A DNA stretch of 11,817 bases from Desulfobacteraceae bacterium UBA5852 (GCA_002432195.1 DJGG01000121.1:60680-72496); one strand, 5' to 3'; numbered from the stretch's first letter, positions 1-7,469 are shown. A program made the numbers and translations. The notes: generated from the letters alone by a model not told the origin.

Positions 1-409
1 TCATGATCAGCACCAGGTCCAGCTGGTCCACGACCCACTCCAGCATTTCCAAGGGAGTCGCGGGGTTGAGCACCACCCCGGGGCGTGCGCCGGACTGCCG
101 GATCAACTGCACCGTGCGATCCAGGTGGACGCAGGCCTCCGCCTGCACCGCAATGTAGTCGGCGCCGGCCTTGGCGAAATCGGCGATGAAGCGCTCCGGG
201 TGGGCGATCATGAGATGGACGTCCAGGGGCAGCCGGGTGGATCGCCGGGCGGCTTCCACCACCAAGGGTCCCATGGTGATGTTGGGCACGAAGTGACCGT
301 CCATGACGTCGATGTGGATCCAGTCGGCGCCGGCGGCCTCCACGGCGCGGATCTCCTCGCCCAGGCGGGCGAAGTCAGCGGAGAGAATCGAGGGGGCGAT
401 CAGCTTCAT
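1..409 (-). CDS. rpe: Ribulose-phosphate 3-epimerase, N-terminal part (runs off the left edge)
   Basis: The product interconverts ribulose 5-phosphate and xylulose 5-phosphate in the cytosolic pentose phosphate pathway. The first 136 codons are present, starting at ATG 409-407, and the rest lies outside the window. The protein opens MKLIAPSILSADFARLG, with the phosphate/active-site Ser7 of the family. It continues with HIDVMDGHFVPN (residues 32-43), giving metal ligands His32 and Asp34, and DVHLM with His65. These match the first half of the TIM-barrel epimerase; the second catalytic Asp would lie off the edge. The ribosome site is weak (AAGGA about 13 bases and GGA about 9 bases before ATG). 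A 241-base gap separates it from rsmB upstream. That gap shows no convincing gene. It holds a near-palindrome at 613-631 and a 6-bp inverted repeat TTCCGA/TCGGAA (425-430/445-450) in the likely leader. rpe is probably the last gene of the def operon, though the gap leaves room for a separate signal. Confidence 0.95.
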   Translation of the reverse strand, partial: MKLIAPSILSADFARLGEEIRAVEAAGADWIHIDVMDGHFVPNITMGPLVVEAARRSTRLPLDVHLMIAHPERFIADFAKAGADYIAVQAEACVHLDRTVQLIRQSGARPGVVLNPATPLEMLEWVVDQLDLVLIM

Positions 410-650
410 GGAGGAATTCCATCCTTCCGATAAAAGTTGTGGGTTCGGAACTGCGGGAACCTGAGGGCAGGCCGTAAGGCTCGTCCTGGATCCGGGTGCC
501 GTGCCCCAAGCCGCCGTCGGGGTATCGGTGCCGAGGCAGGAAGTACTCGGCGCGTAAGCGTCCGTAGGATCTGCGCCCCGCCCCTGGAAGCCATCAACGC
601 CAGTTGCGCTCTTGGACCTGGGCCCAGTCCAGCCACAAGGCCCGCGCCGG

Positions 651-2045
651 TCACCCGGCGCGTCGCAGGCGCACCGCGAAAAACCCGTCCATGGTTTCCA
701 GCAGGGGGCGCGTGTCCAGGCAGCCTTGGGAGTCGAGCAGCCCATGGACGGCCGGCGGCACCTCGCTGAGATCGCGGTCCACGACCCACTCGGGAAAGTG
801 CTCCTGGAAGCCGCCGATCACTTCCCGGGTTTCCTCGGGCTCCAGGCTGCAAACGGCGTAGACCAGGACTCCCCCGGGACGCACCAGGGGCGCCAGGCGG
901 CTGAGAAGGTCTCCTTGGCGCTGGCCGAAAGCCACCAGGTTGCGCTTGTCCACGTTCCACTTGGCATCCGGGTGGCGCCGGATGACCCCCAGCCCCGAGC
1001 AGGGTGCATCCACCAGCACGCGGTCGAAACGGGGCCAGTCGTCGGCCGGCGGCGCGGTCTGCCAGTCTACGGCCTTGGGCGTCGCCATGGTCACCCCCAG
1101 GCGCTCCATTTCCGCGGCCAGGGTCTGCAGCTTGCGGGTCTCCCGGTCCACGGCCCACAGGGTTCCCCGGTTGCCCATCAACTGCGCCAGGTGACCGGTC
1201 TTGCCCCCCAGGCCGGCGCAGGCGTCCAGAACGTCTTCGCCCGGACGGGGGGCCACGAGCTCACCCACCAGCTGGGCCGCCTCGTCCTGAACCTGGAACC
1301 AGCCGTCCTTGAAGGCCTCGGTATCAATGAAGGAGGCGCTCACCCCTTCGAGGCGCACGCCGTCCCGGGCGTGGACGGTGGGATGGACGGCCGCCGCCCT
1401 TGCGGCCATGGCGGAAATCAGCGCCTCCCGCGGGGTGCGCAGGGTGTTGGCCCGCAGGACCATGGGGGGCAGCTGGTTGAGGGCCTGGCACATGCGTTCG
1501 GTTGCTTCCAGGCCGTGGCGTTGGGCCCATCGGGAGAGCATCCAGTCCGGAAAAGAGGCCTCGATGGCCAGGCGGGCCAAGGGGTCGGCCGGCAGGGCTT
1601 CCTCCATGGCCCCCGCGGGGTCGCGCAGGGCGCTGCGCAGGATGCCGTTGACGAACCCGCCGCTCCAGGCGCCGGCGGTGGCCTTGGCGAGCTCCACGGC
1701 GGTGTTCACGGCGGCCGAAGCGGGGATGCGCTCCATGTGGAGGATCTGGAACAGCCCGATGCGCAGGACGTTCAAGAGGCGGCTGTCGATTTTGGCCAGC
1801 GGCCGCTTCGAGTGACGGGCGATCACCGCGTCCAGGCGGCGGCGCCAGCGGAGCACGCCGTAGACCAGGGCGTGGGCCAGGGCGCGGTCCCGGTCGGACA
1901 ACGGACGGCGACCTGCGGCGACCAGCAGGTGATCGATGGGCTGGGGCTGCCGGTCGAAGTCGCCGAGCACCTGGAAGGCCGTGTGGCGGGCCGGTGACAG
2001 GGCCGGGCCGGTGGCCCGGGGCGGCAGGGAGCGGGTATCAGGCAT
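651..2045 (-). CDS. rsmB: 16S rRNA (cytosine(967)-C5)-methyltransferase RsmB
   Basis: SAM-dependent enzyme that makes m5C967 in 16S rRNA during small-subunit assembly. The 464 residues match the family's usual two-part layout. Residues about 18-150 are the NusB-like RNA-binding domain (DRALAHALVYGVLRWRR at about 53-69). The rest is the Rossmann methyltransferase: DACAGLGGKTGHL (motif I, 274-286), DAPCSGLGVIRRHPD (motif IV, Cys349) and VYAVCSLEPEE (motif VI, Cys399). Two Cys in these motifs are the hallmark of RsmB/Nop2-type m5C enzymes; Cys399 would be the nucleophile and Cys349 assists release. The ATG at 2045-2043 overlaps the 3' end of fmt by 8 bases, indicating translational coupling, and no strong Shine-Dalgarno is needed or seen. 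A long open frame on the opposite strand is only a GC-rich shadow. Confidence 0.95.
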   Translation of the reverse strand: MPDTRSLPPRATGPALSPARHTAFQVLGDFDRQPQPIDHLLVAAGRRPLSDRDRALAHALVYGVLRWRRRLDAVIARHSKRPLAKIDSRLLNVLRIGLFQILHMERIPASAAVNTAVELAKATAGAWSGGFVNGILRSALRDPAGAMEEALPADPLARLAIEASFPDWMLSRWAQRHGLEATERMCQALNQLPPMVLRANTLRTPREALISAMAARAAAVHPTVHARDGVRLEGVSASFIDTEAFKDGWFQVQDEAAQLVGELVAPRPGEDVLDACAGLGGKTGHLAQLMGNRGTLWAVDRETRKLQTLAAEMERLGVTMATPKAVDWQTAPPADDWPRFDRVLVDAPCSGLGVIRRHPDAKWNVDKRNLVAFGQRQGDLLSRLAPLVRPGGVLVYAVCSLEPEETREVIGGFQEHFPEWVVDRDLSEVPPAVHGLLDSQGCLDTRPLLETMDGFFAVRLRRAG

Positions 2046-3000
2046 GCGCGGTTTCCGGGGCGTCCCGGAAGCGGGAGCCGGGGGGCAGGGCGTGGCCCTG
2101 GAGGAACACCTCCACGGGAAGACGCTTGCTGGAAGCCGCCTGGAGCTCCAGGACCGACAGCCCGCCCTCGCCGGTCTGCACCACGACCTCTCCGGGGAAG
2201 CGGCTCACCACGGTTCCCGGCGGTTCCGCCGAGTGGGAGGCCACCGGCAGGGCGCGGAAGAACTTGATGCGCTCCTGACCCCGGAAGGAGAAAGCGCCGG
2301 GCCAGGAGGTCATGCCCCGGATGAAGCGCTCCAGCACGCGGGCCGGTTTGGACCAGTCCATCAGACCGTCGGTCTTTTTCAGCATGGGGGCATAGGTGGC
2401 CAGGGCGTGGTCCTGGGGTTGGGGGATGAGGGTTCCGGCGCCGAGCCCCACCAGGGTTTCCGCCAGCACCTCGGCCCCCAGCTCCGCCAGGCGGTCGTGG
2501 AGGGTATCGGCGCTGTCCTCCCCGCGGATGGGGATGGCGCGCTCCAGGAGCAGGGGGCCCGTGTCCAGCCCCTTGTCCATGCGCATGGTGGTGATGCCCG
2601 TGCGGGTTTCACCGTTGATGATGGCCCAGGCGATGGGGGCCGGGCCCCGGTAGCGGGGGAGCCGGGAGCCGTGGACGTTGATGCACCCCAGGGGCGGGAG
2701 TTCCAGGAGTGCAGGCTTGAGGATCTGGCCGAAGGCGATCACCACCACGGCTTCCGGACGGCTGGCGCGGATGCGCTCCAGGACCTCGGGCGTGTTCACC
2801 GAGGCGGGTTGCAGCACCGGCAGGTTCAATTCCTCGGCCGCGGTCTTCACCGGCGTGGGCGGCGTGCGGCGGCCACGCCCCCGGGGGCGGTCGGGCTGGG
2901 AGATCACCAGGGACACTCGGTGGCCGTCGGCCACCAGGCGACGCAGGGAGGGCACGGAGAACTCCGGCGTGCCCATGAAGACGAGGTCCAGGGGTTTCAT
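2038..3000 (-). CDS. fmt: Methionyl-tRNA formyltransferase
   Basis: Transfers a formyl group from 10-formyltetrahydrofolate to Met-tRNAi, giving the fMet-tRNA used for initiation. The 320 residues match the E. coli length closely. The N-terminal hydrolase-like fold begins MKPLDLVFMGTPEFSVPSLR. The catalytic triad is visible as Asn108 and His110 in CINVHGSRLPRYRGPAPI, and Asp146 in MDKGLDTGPLL. The C-terminal OB-like domain covers roughly 207-315. The usual SLLP loop reads SRLP here, a small variation in an otherwise normal sequence. The start ATG overlaps the def stop as ATGA (3000-2997), and the 3' end overlaps rsmB by 8 bases. It is the middle gene of a tightly coupled def-fmt-rsmB unit. 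Confidence 0.95.
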   Translation of the reverse strand: MKPLDLVFMGTPEFSVPSLRRLVADGHRVSLVISQPDRPRGRGRRTPPTPVKTAAEELNLPVLQPASVNTPEVLERIRASRPEAVVVIAFGQILKPALLELPPLGCINVHGSRLPRYRGPAPIAWAIINGETRTGITTMRMDKGLDTGPLLLERAIPIRGEDSADTLHDRLAELGAEVLAETLVGLGAGTLIPQPQDHALATYAPMLKKTDGLMDWSKPARVLERFIRGMTSWPGAFSFRGQERIKFFRALPVASHSAEPPGTVVSRFPGEVVVQTGEGGLSVLELQAASSKRLPVEVFLQGHALPPGSRFRDAPETAHA

Positions 3001-3509
3001 GCGCTGTGCTTCATCTGTTTTTTCACCCGGCGCTTGTATAGCTCCCGTTTGAGGGAGGAGATCCGGTCGATGAACAGGATCCCCCGCAGGTGGTCGATTT
3101 CATGCTGCAGCACGATGGCCAGGAACCCCTCGGCCGCAAACTCCACGGGCCGACCCTCCCGGTCCAGCCCCTTCACGCGCACCCGGGCCGCGCGCTGCAC
3201 ATCGGCCCGAAAATCGGGCACGCTGAGGCAGCCTTCGTTTTCGGAGAGCTGCGATCCGCTCTGCTCCAGAATCTTGGGGTTGATCAGCGCCTGGGCCTGT
3301 CGCTCGCCTTCGGGCGCGGAAACGTCGTAGACGATGACGCTCTGGTCGACACCGATCTGAATCGCCGCCAGCCCCACGCCGGGCTCGGCGTACATGGTCT
3401 CGATCATGTCCTCGATGAGCCGGCGGGTGTCTTCGGTAACGGCTGCCACGGGTTGCGTGGGTTGCCGCAGAAACGGGTCGGGGTAGGTGAGTACCTGGCG
3501 TGCGGTCAT
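2997..3509 (-). CDS. def: Peptide deformylase
   Basis: Metalloenzyme that removes the N-formyl group from nascent proteins, acting downstream of Fmt. All three family motifs are present: GVGLAAIQIG (residues 44-53), EGCLSVP with metal ligand Cys94, and QHEIDHLRG with ligands His136 and His140 and catalytic Glu137. The protein is 170 residues, a normal length. I chose the ATG at 3509 (MTARQVLTYPDPFLRQ) because family members begin at this point and GGA sits 6 bases before it. An in-frame ATG five codons earlier (3524) is possible but has no ribosome site. It is the first gene of the operon behind the promoter at 3600-3628 and is coupled to fmt by an ATGA overlap. Confidence 0.95.
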   Translation of the reverse strand: MTARQVLTYPDPFLRQPTQPVAAVTEDTRRLIEDMIETMYAEPGVGLAAIQIGVDQSVIVYDVSAPEGERQAQALINPKILEQSGSQLSENEGCLSVPDFRADVQRAARVRVKGLDREGRPVEFAAEGFLAIVLQHEIDHLRGILFIDRISSLKRELYKRRVKKQMKHSA

Positions 3510-3572
3510 GCAAAGTCCATCCATTCGCGTCTTCTATGGCATCAGGCCGTGGCCTGGGGCTAAGGCCGGCAT

Positions 3573-3588
3573 GCGCCCACGCGGGCGC
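3573..3588 (-). promoter_or_regulatory. Hairpin in the def leader
   Basis: A perfect 6-bp GC inverted repeat (GCGCCC, 4-base loop, GGGCGC) lies between the predicted def transcription start and its start codon. It has no T-run, so it is not a standard terminator. It may simply be a stable leader hairpin; any regulatory role is speculation. Confidence 0.3.
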
Positions 3589-3599
3589 GTCGAGTTCGC

Positions 3600-3628
3600 A
3601 AGATACGGACAATTGCCAGCGAAGTCAA
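3600..3628 (-). promoter_or_regulatory. Sigma70-like promoter for def-fmt-rsmB(-rpe)
   Basis: On the minus strand a TTGACT -35 box (3628-3623, 5/6 matches) is followed by exactly 17 bases and a TATCTT -10 box (3605-3600, 4/6). The predicted start is near 3593, about 85 bases before the def ATG. It lies about 30 bases past the stop of the membrane-protein gene, so def can be expressed independently of ribF. No terminator is seen between 3629 and 3656, so read-through from ribF is also possible. Confidence 0.6.
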
Positions 3629-3656
3629 AGGGTACTGCCCTGGTCACGGATAGGTT

Positions 3657-4742
3657 TCACGGGGGCCGCGAAAGCGCCATGTCCGCGCGCCGCAGGCCCA
3701 CCCGCAGGGCGGAGTACCACCCCGCGAGCACCACGGGGAGGATTTGCAGGGCGTGGCTGACGAGGGTGAAACCGAGAGCTTCGGCGGCTTCGATGCCGTA
3801 GACGGAAAGGGCGAAGACCCCGGCGGCTTCCCAGACCCCCCAGTAGCCGGGCACAGACGGCAGGGCGATGAAGACGCAGATGACCACCAAAACGAAGCCC
3901 ATTTCCAGGGGATGCAGCCGGATGCCGGGGGTGCCCAGGGAGAAAAGGTAGAAGGAGGCGATGTTCAGCCCCCAGACGAGCAGCGTGGTCCCCATGACCC
4001 CGGCCAGGAGCAGCGGCCGCTGAAAGCAGAGCAGCCCCCGGGCCGCGTGATCCACCGTACGGTTGATCCCCGCAAGGCTTCGGTCCGCCATGCGCTGGAG
4101 GGTACCGACCCTGGCCGGTCGCACCAGCATGATGGCCCGCCGCACCAGGCCCAGCAACAGGCCCCGGGAAGAGGGCCAGGCCAGTGCAGCGAGTCCCAGG
4201 ATCAGGAGGCCGAGGCCGGCCCAGGCCCCGCGGGTGAGGTGGGCCAGGAGGGCGGCGTCGAGATCGTAACCCTGGAACCTGACGGTACGCCCCGCGGCGG
4301 GGTTCACCGTGGCAAGGGTCGGGATCAGCAGCAGCAGCACGGCCGCCATATCGAAGAGCCGCTCGGCGGCCACGGTGGACAGGGCAGTGGCAAAAGGCAC
4401 CTGGCGGGTGTTGCGCAGCACCAGGGGGCGGGCGATTTCACCGGCGCGGGCGGGAAGCACGCAGTTCACCGCGAAACCGATCATCATCGCATGGTAGACG
4501 GCGGCGAAGGGGACCCGCTGGGAGGGCGCCAGGATCAACTGCCAGCGCAGGATCCGGAAGACGTAACAGAGAACGGTGGCGGCCAGGGACGGCAGCAGCC
4601 AGAGGTAATCGATGCGCGCTCCATAGGCCCACAAGTCCCTGAAGGGGACATGGCGCAAGGCCAGGTAGAACCCCGCGGCGGAGAGGATCAGGGCAAGGGC
4701 GATGGAGGCCAGCAGGCGAGGTCGCATGGCCACAGGCGTCAA
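3657..4742 (-). CDS. Lysylphosphatidylglycerol synthase transmembrane-region-like (flippase-type) membrane protein
   Basis: A 361-residue polytopic inner-membrane protein with about eight hydrophobic segments (for example 10-29, 46-61, 131-147, 176-189, 245-270, 281-296, 301-316 and 330-350). Two signatures of the UPF0104/LPG_synthase_TM family are clear: NCVLPARAGEIARPLVLR (residues 93-110) followed by AAERLFD (125-131), and LPSVPGYWGVWEAAGVFAL (294-312). Stand-alone members are thought to move or build lipids or glycolipids, but the substrate here cannot be told from sequence, and no soluble aminoacyl-transfer domain is attached. The ATG overlaps the ribF stop as ATGA (4742-4739), so the two genes are co-translated. 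A start five codons later (MRPRLL) is possible. Function is assigned at family level only. Confidence 0.85.
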   Translation of the reverse strand: MTPVAMRPRLLASIALALILSAAGFYLALRHVPFRDLWAYGARIDYLWLLPSLAATVLCYVFRILRWQLILAPSQRVPFAAVYHAMMIGFAVNCVLPARAGEIARPLVLRNTRQVPFATALSTVAAERLFDMAAVLLLLIPTLATVNPAAGRTVRFQGYDLDAALLAHLTRGAWAGLGLLILGLAALAWPSSRGLLLGLVRRAIMLVRPARVGTLQRMADRSLAGINRTVDHAARGLLCFQRPLLLAGVMGTTLLVWGLNIASFYLFSLGTPGIRLHPLEMGFVLVVICVFIALPSVPGYWGVWEAAGVFALSVYGIEAAEALGFTLVSHALQILPVVLAGWYSALRVGLRRADMALSRPP

Positions 4743-5677
4743 TCCGCCGCCAGGATCCGCCGGGCCGTTTCCACGTCGCGCTGGATCTGCCGGGAAAGGT
4801 CCTCAAGGCTCTCGAACCTGGCCTCGTCCCGGATGCGCTGGATGAAATTGACGCGGATGGTTTCGCCGTAGATGGATTCGTGGAAATCGAGAAGGTGGAC
4901 CTCGACCGTGAAGACGTGGTCCTCGAAGGTGGGGCTGTAGCCGATATTGGCCACGCCGAGCAGGCGGCGGCCCGCGTGTTCCACGGTGACGGCGTAGATC
5001 CCGGTCTTGGGGCAGAGTTCGTCCTGGAGGGCGATATTGGCGGTGGGAAATCCCAGCAGCTTGCCCCCGCGGTTGCGCCCCGCCACCACCTGGCCGCGGA
5101 CCTGGTATCGACGCCCCAGCATGCGGCCGGCCTCCACCACCTGGCCGGCCATCACCAATTCGCGGATGCGGGTGCTGCTGATGCGTTCCCCGTCCAGGCT
5201 GGCGGCCTGAATCCAATCCGTCACGTGGACCTCGAAGCCCAGCTCCCGGCCCAGGGCGCGCAGCATGTGGATATTGCCCTCCCGGTGACGGCCGAAGGCG
5301 TAGTCCTGCCCCACGACGATGGCGCGCATGCCGATGCGCCGCACCAGAAGGTCGGCCACGAACTCCCGGGCCGAAATGGCGGCGAAGGCATGGTCGAAGG
5401 GGATGCAGATGAGCACGTCCACCCCGGTGCGGCCGATGAGTTCCTTCTTCTGCTCGTAGAGGGTGATCAGGGGCGGTTTGCGGCGGGCCTGGAGGACCCG
5501 CAGGGGATGGGGCTCGAAGGTCATGGCGATGGCCGTGCCGGCAAGGGCCTCGGCCCGCTGGACGACCTCGTGGAAGAGCCCCTGGTGCCCGATGTGGACG
5601 CCGTCGAAGTTGCCGATGGTGATCACGGCATTGGGGAAGGGTTCGCGAAGAGCCTCAATATGCTCGATTATTTTCAT
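4739..5677 (-). CDS. ribF: Bifunctional riboflavin kinase/FAD synthetase
   Basis: Converts riboflavin to FMN and FMN to FAD. The N-terminal nucleotidyltransferase domain shows IGNFDGVHIGH (residues 21-31), FEPHP (54-58), VVGQDYAFG (121-129) and SSTRIR (167-172). The C-terminal flavokinase domain shows GGKLLGFPTANI (204-215) and GVANIGYSPTF (241-251). From the ATG at 5677 (MKIIEHIEAL) the protein is 312 residues, nearly the E. coli length. The frame is open to an ATG at 5746, but those 23 extra residues are unlike the family and contain the likely -10 element (TATACT, 5736-5731 minus), so the shorter start is preferred. There is no strong Shine-Dalgarno. It is the first gene of a two-gene unit with the membrane protein, and divergent from tRNA-Leu. 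Confidence 0.93.
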   Translation of the reverse strand: MKIIEHIEALREPFPNAVITIGNFDGVHIGHQGLFHEVVQRAEALAGTAIAMTFEPHPLRVLQARRKPPLITLYEQKKELIGRTGVDVLICIPFDHAFAAISAREFVADLLVRRIGMRAIVVGQDYAFGRHREGNIHMLRALGRELGFEVHVTDWIQAASLDGERISSTRIRELVMAGQVVEAGRMLGRRYQVRGQVVAGRNRGGKLLGFPTANIALQDELCPKTGIYAVTVEHAGRRLLGVANIGYSPTFEDHVFTVEVHLLDFHESIYGETIRVNFIQRIRDEARFESLEDLSRQIQRDVETARRILAAD

Positions 5678-5711
5678 CGTCGCCGAGATCTGCCGTGCCT
5701 GGGATTTTCGC

Positions 5712-5740
5712 TTGACAGCTTTTTGAAAAAAGTATAGGTA
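5712..5740 (+). promoter_or_regulatory. Promoter region for tRNA-Leu, overlapping the divergent ribF promoter
   Basis: A perfect TTGACA -35 box lies at 5712-5717. The best -10 candidates are TATAGG (5733-5738, 15-base spacer) or TAGGTA (5735-5740, 17-base spacer), both weaker. The mature tRNA starts about 45 bases further on. The same segment read on the minus strand holds TATACT (5736-5731), a likely -10 for ribF, so the two promoters would overlap and could compete. A 7-bp inverted repeat CGCGTGA/TCACGCG (5749-5755/5773-5779) follows and could fold in the tRNA precursor leader. Confidence 0.5.
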
Positions 5741-5788
5741 GTCCATCTCGCGTGATTAATCAAGCGCTGGTTTCACGCGGGTGTACGT

Positions 5789-5875
5789 GCCGAAGTGGCG
5801 GAACTGGTAGACGCGCTAGGTTCAGGGTCTAGTGGGGGTTCCCTCGTGGGAGTTCGAGTCTCCCCTTCGGCACCA
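5789..5875 (+). tRNA. tRNA-Leu (anticodon CAG)
   Basis: A full class II cloverleaf including an encoded CCA. The acceptor stem GCCGAAG (5789-5795) pairs with CTTCGGC (5865-5871), followed by discriminator A and CCA (5873-5875). The D-arm region GGCGGAACTGGTAGACGC is typical of tRNA-Leu. The anticodon stem CTAGG/TCTAG encloses the loop TTCAGGG with anticodon CAG at 5823-5825. A long variable arm (about 5831-5847) and T-arm GGGAG-TTCGAGT-CTCCC (5848-5864) follow. The 3' end is intact and abuts an integrase gene, as expected for a tRNA used as an integration target. Confidence 0.97.
5848..5875 (+). other. Candidate attL core in the 3' end of tRNA-Leu
   Basis: Tyrosine integrases commonly use the T-arm and acceptor 3' half of a tRNA gene as the attachment core and restore it on insertion. 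Here an integrase gene lies less than 100 bases away, with its 3' end facing the tRNA. No second copy of this segment was found by eye elsewhere in the window, so attR and the exact core limits cannot be fixed. The assignment rests on position only. Confidence 0.35.
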
Positions 5876-5883
5876 GAAAATAC

Positions 5884-5925
5884 AAGGGGTTGCGGATCCA
5901 AGCTGGCCATCCGCAACCCCTTTTT
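5884..5925 (+). terminator. Rho-independent terminator after tRNA-Leu, possibly bidirectional
   Basis: A perfect 14-bp stem (AAGGGGTTGCGGAT at 5884-5897 with its complement at 5909-5922) has an 11-base loop. It is followed by a T-run (5921-5925) on the plus strand. On the minus strand the stem is followed by a looser T-rich stretch (TTGTATTTTC), so it could also stop integrase transcripts. It lies between the convergent tRNA and integrase genes. Confidence 0.85.
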
Positions 5926-5964
5926 CGTTTCATGGGTAGCGTTTTGGGTAGCACTCTGTAATTC

Positions 5965-7215
5965 TCAGCCGCCTTCCTCGGTTAGGGTTTCAAGCAGCTC
6001 CTCATCGACCTCCACCTCCGCGTCCTGATTGGCCGGCTGGTCGCTCTTGGTCTCATTTGCCCGAGATTCATGGCCTGGCACGATCCCCCGCGTTGCGATC
6101 ATAGTCCGGAACTGCTCCATTGCCTCTTCCGCGTCCGCCTCGTCCACGAAGTTGTAGCGGTCGAACATCTCCCGCGTCGAGTGCCCTGTAATCTTCATTA
6201 TCACCGATTCGGCGACACCCGCCCGTCGCATGTTGGTGACGTATGTGTGCCGAAGGTCGTGGAAGGTCAAGCCACCGACCTTGTTCCGGCCATAGGGGAT
6301 CCCAGCCTTGGCACAGGCGCGCCGGAATCCATCCCGGATGTCCACCAGCGGCAGACCCCGGAAAAGGAAGACATGCTCCTGGCCCTCAACGCGAGGGAGG
6401 GCTTTGAGGATCTTGAGCAGCTCCTCTGGCAGGGGGATCGTCCTGGGTTCGCCGTCCTTGGTATCCGAGGCCGCCAAAACGATGCGGCTGGCATCGAGAT
6501 CCACTTTTGGCCACGTCAGTTGCAGGATCTCACCGCGGCGCATACCGGTGTAGTAGGCTGTGGCCAGGATAGGCCGCAGATGCTCGGGCGCACCCTCCTG
6601 GAGTTGGAGAAACAGCGGGTGGCTCAGCACCTCGTTGCGGACGTTGGCGCTTTTCTTGAGCAGTTTCTTGAGCAAGCGGAACGGGCGCAGGGCTTCCTCC
6701 CCGAGCATTTCATCGTCAAAAGCCTTTCGGACCATGCTGCGGGCCGAGCCGATGATCTGGTCGACATAAGAGTCGGAAAGTCCTTCGGCCTTGAGCTCGG
6801 ATTGGAAATTTTCCAGGTCGGTTTTCCGAAGGCTGATCACCTTGGTGGATCCGAAGGCACTCTTGAAACGGCCCAGGTGGGCTTCCACCGCGGGCAGCAT
6901 GGCCAAGCTCTGGATGGACTTCAGTCCCAAGTACCAACCGATGAGCTCGGAAAAGGTCAGTTTGGACTTGTGGTGCAGCAGGGTGGCGGGCCGCTCCCGT
7001 TTCAGGGCCCGGTACTTGCCATCCAGCGTCCGGGCGTCATCGAGGGAGTATCCCACACAGGTTTTTTTCATGTTCTTGTGACCTGGCTCGCGATAGCCGA
7101 CGTAGTATTTGACCCGACGCGATTTCTTGGCCTTGTCCAAATCACAGCCGCATTGGCAGCGCTTGTTCTTGTTGGCCTGTTTGAGCCAGCAGTCTGGGCA
7201 TTCAGCTAAGATCAT
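5965..7215 (-). CDS. int: Tyrosine recombinase (integrase) with N-terminal cysteine cluster
   Basis: Site-specific recombinase expected to insert and excise the element at tRNA-Leu. The catalytic domain carries the full set: Arg226 in TGMRRGEIL, Lys253 in DTKDGEPRTIPL, His319/Arg322 in TFHDLRHT, His345 in GHSTREM and nucleophile Tyr354 in FDRYNF. Residues about 86-180 look like the SAM-like core-binding domain. The first 25 residues form a Cys-rich motif (CPDC, then CQCGC), probably a zinc ribbon. The C-terminus is acidic. I chose ATG 7215 (MILAECPDCW) because AGGAGG sits 8 bases before it; a GTG seven codons upstream overlaps that Shine-Dalgarno. The length is 416 residues. The excisionase-like gene ends 24 bases upstream, so the two are probably co-transcribed. 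Confidence 0.95.
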   Translation of the reverse strand: MILAECPDCWLKQANKNKRCQCGCDLDKAKKSRRVKYYVGYREPGHKNMKKTCVGYSLDDARTLDGKYRALKRERPATLLHHKSKLTFSELIGWYLGLKSIQSLAMLPAVEAHLGRFKSAFGSTKVISLRKTDLENFQSELKAEGLSDSYVDQIIGSARSMVRKAFDDEMLGEEALRPFRLLKKLLKKSANVRNEVLSHPLFLQLQEGAPEHLRPILATAYYTGMRRGEILQLTWPKVDLDASRIVLAASDTKDGEPRTIPLPEELLKILKALPRVEGQEHVFLFRGLPLVDIRDGFRRACAKAGIPYGRNKVGGLTFHDLRHTYVTNMRRAGVAESVIMKITGHSTREMFDRYNFVDEADAEEAMEQFRTMIATRGIVPGHESRANETKSDQPANQDAEVEVDEELLETLTEEGG

Positions 7216-7239
7216 ACGGGTTACCTCCTCAGGCACAGG

Positions 7240-7443
7240 TCAGTTCAGGTCGCGGTCGATGTAGTCTTGGACGTCCTTGTTTCGAAACCGCACGCTGCGC
7301 CCAATCCGCTTCGCCTTGATGGGGAAGGGGTTCACCGATCCCGGAGCTACGCGGTTGTAGATGGTTCGGGGTGAGAGCCTAAGAATCGCGGCGGTTTCCT
7401 TGACGCTGAGCAGCCGATTTTCAGGTTGAAAGGTGTGATCCAT
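7240..7443 (-). CDS. Excisionase/AlpA-like helix-turn-helix protein
   Basis: A 67-residue basic protein with the MerR-type winged-helix pattern of small excisionases and AlpA regulators: LLSVKETAAILRLSPRTIYN (residues 11-30), then a wing-like IKAKRIGRSVRFRNKDVQDYID (42-63). Such proteins bend att DNA during excision or regulate the integrase. A strong Shine-Dalgarno GAGGAGG lies 7 bases before the ATG. It sits directly upstream of int and 26 bases downstream of the next gene's stop, so the three minus-strand genes appear to be one operon. The role as Xis is inferred from size, fold and place. Confidence 0.8.
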   Translation of the reverse strand: MDHTFQPENRLLSVKETAAILRLSPRTIYNRVAPGSVNPFPIKAKRIGRSVRFRNKDVQDYIDRDLN

Positions 7444-7469
7444 AAGCCGACCTCCTCATCCAAAGTCGT

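Noticed and set aside
613..631. Near-perfect palindrome just past the rsmB stop, considered as a terminator
   Set aside because: It has almost no loop and no T-run on either strand; kept only as a note.
406..1158. Minus-strand 250-codon frame overlapping rsmB and the rsmB-rpe gap
   Set aside because: Most of it is an alternate frame of rsmB; the part in the 410-650 gap is Arg/Pro-rich with no recognisable domain.
612..5737. Long plus-strand open frames opposite rsmB, fmt, def, the membrane protein and ribF (for example 612-1997, 1936-3330, 3744-4871, 4880-5737)
   Set aside because: They mirror minus-strand genes with clear family motifs, have Gly/His/Gln-rich or Arg-rich compositions typical of antisense frames in GC-rich DNA, and lack recognisable domains.
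5795..6028. Plus-strand frame of 77 codons starting inside tRNA-Leu
   Set aside because: It reads through the tRNA and terminator into the antisense of int; this is a well-known false frame produced by tRNA-Leu genes.
6070..7209. Plus-strand 379-codon frame opposite int
   Set aside because: Complete shadow of the integrase, whose catalytic residues fix the coding strand.
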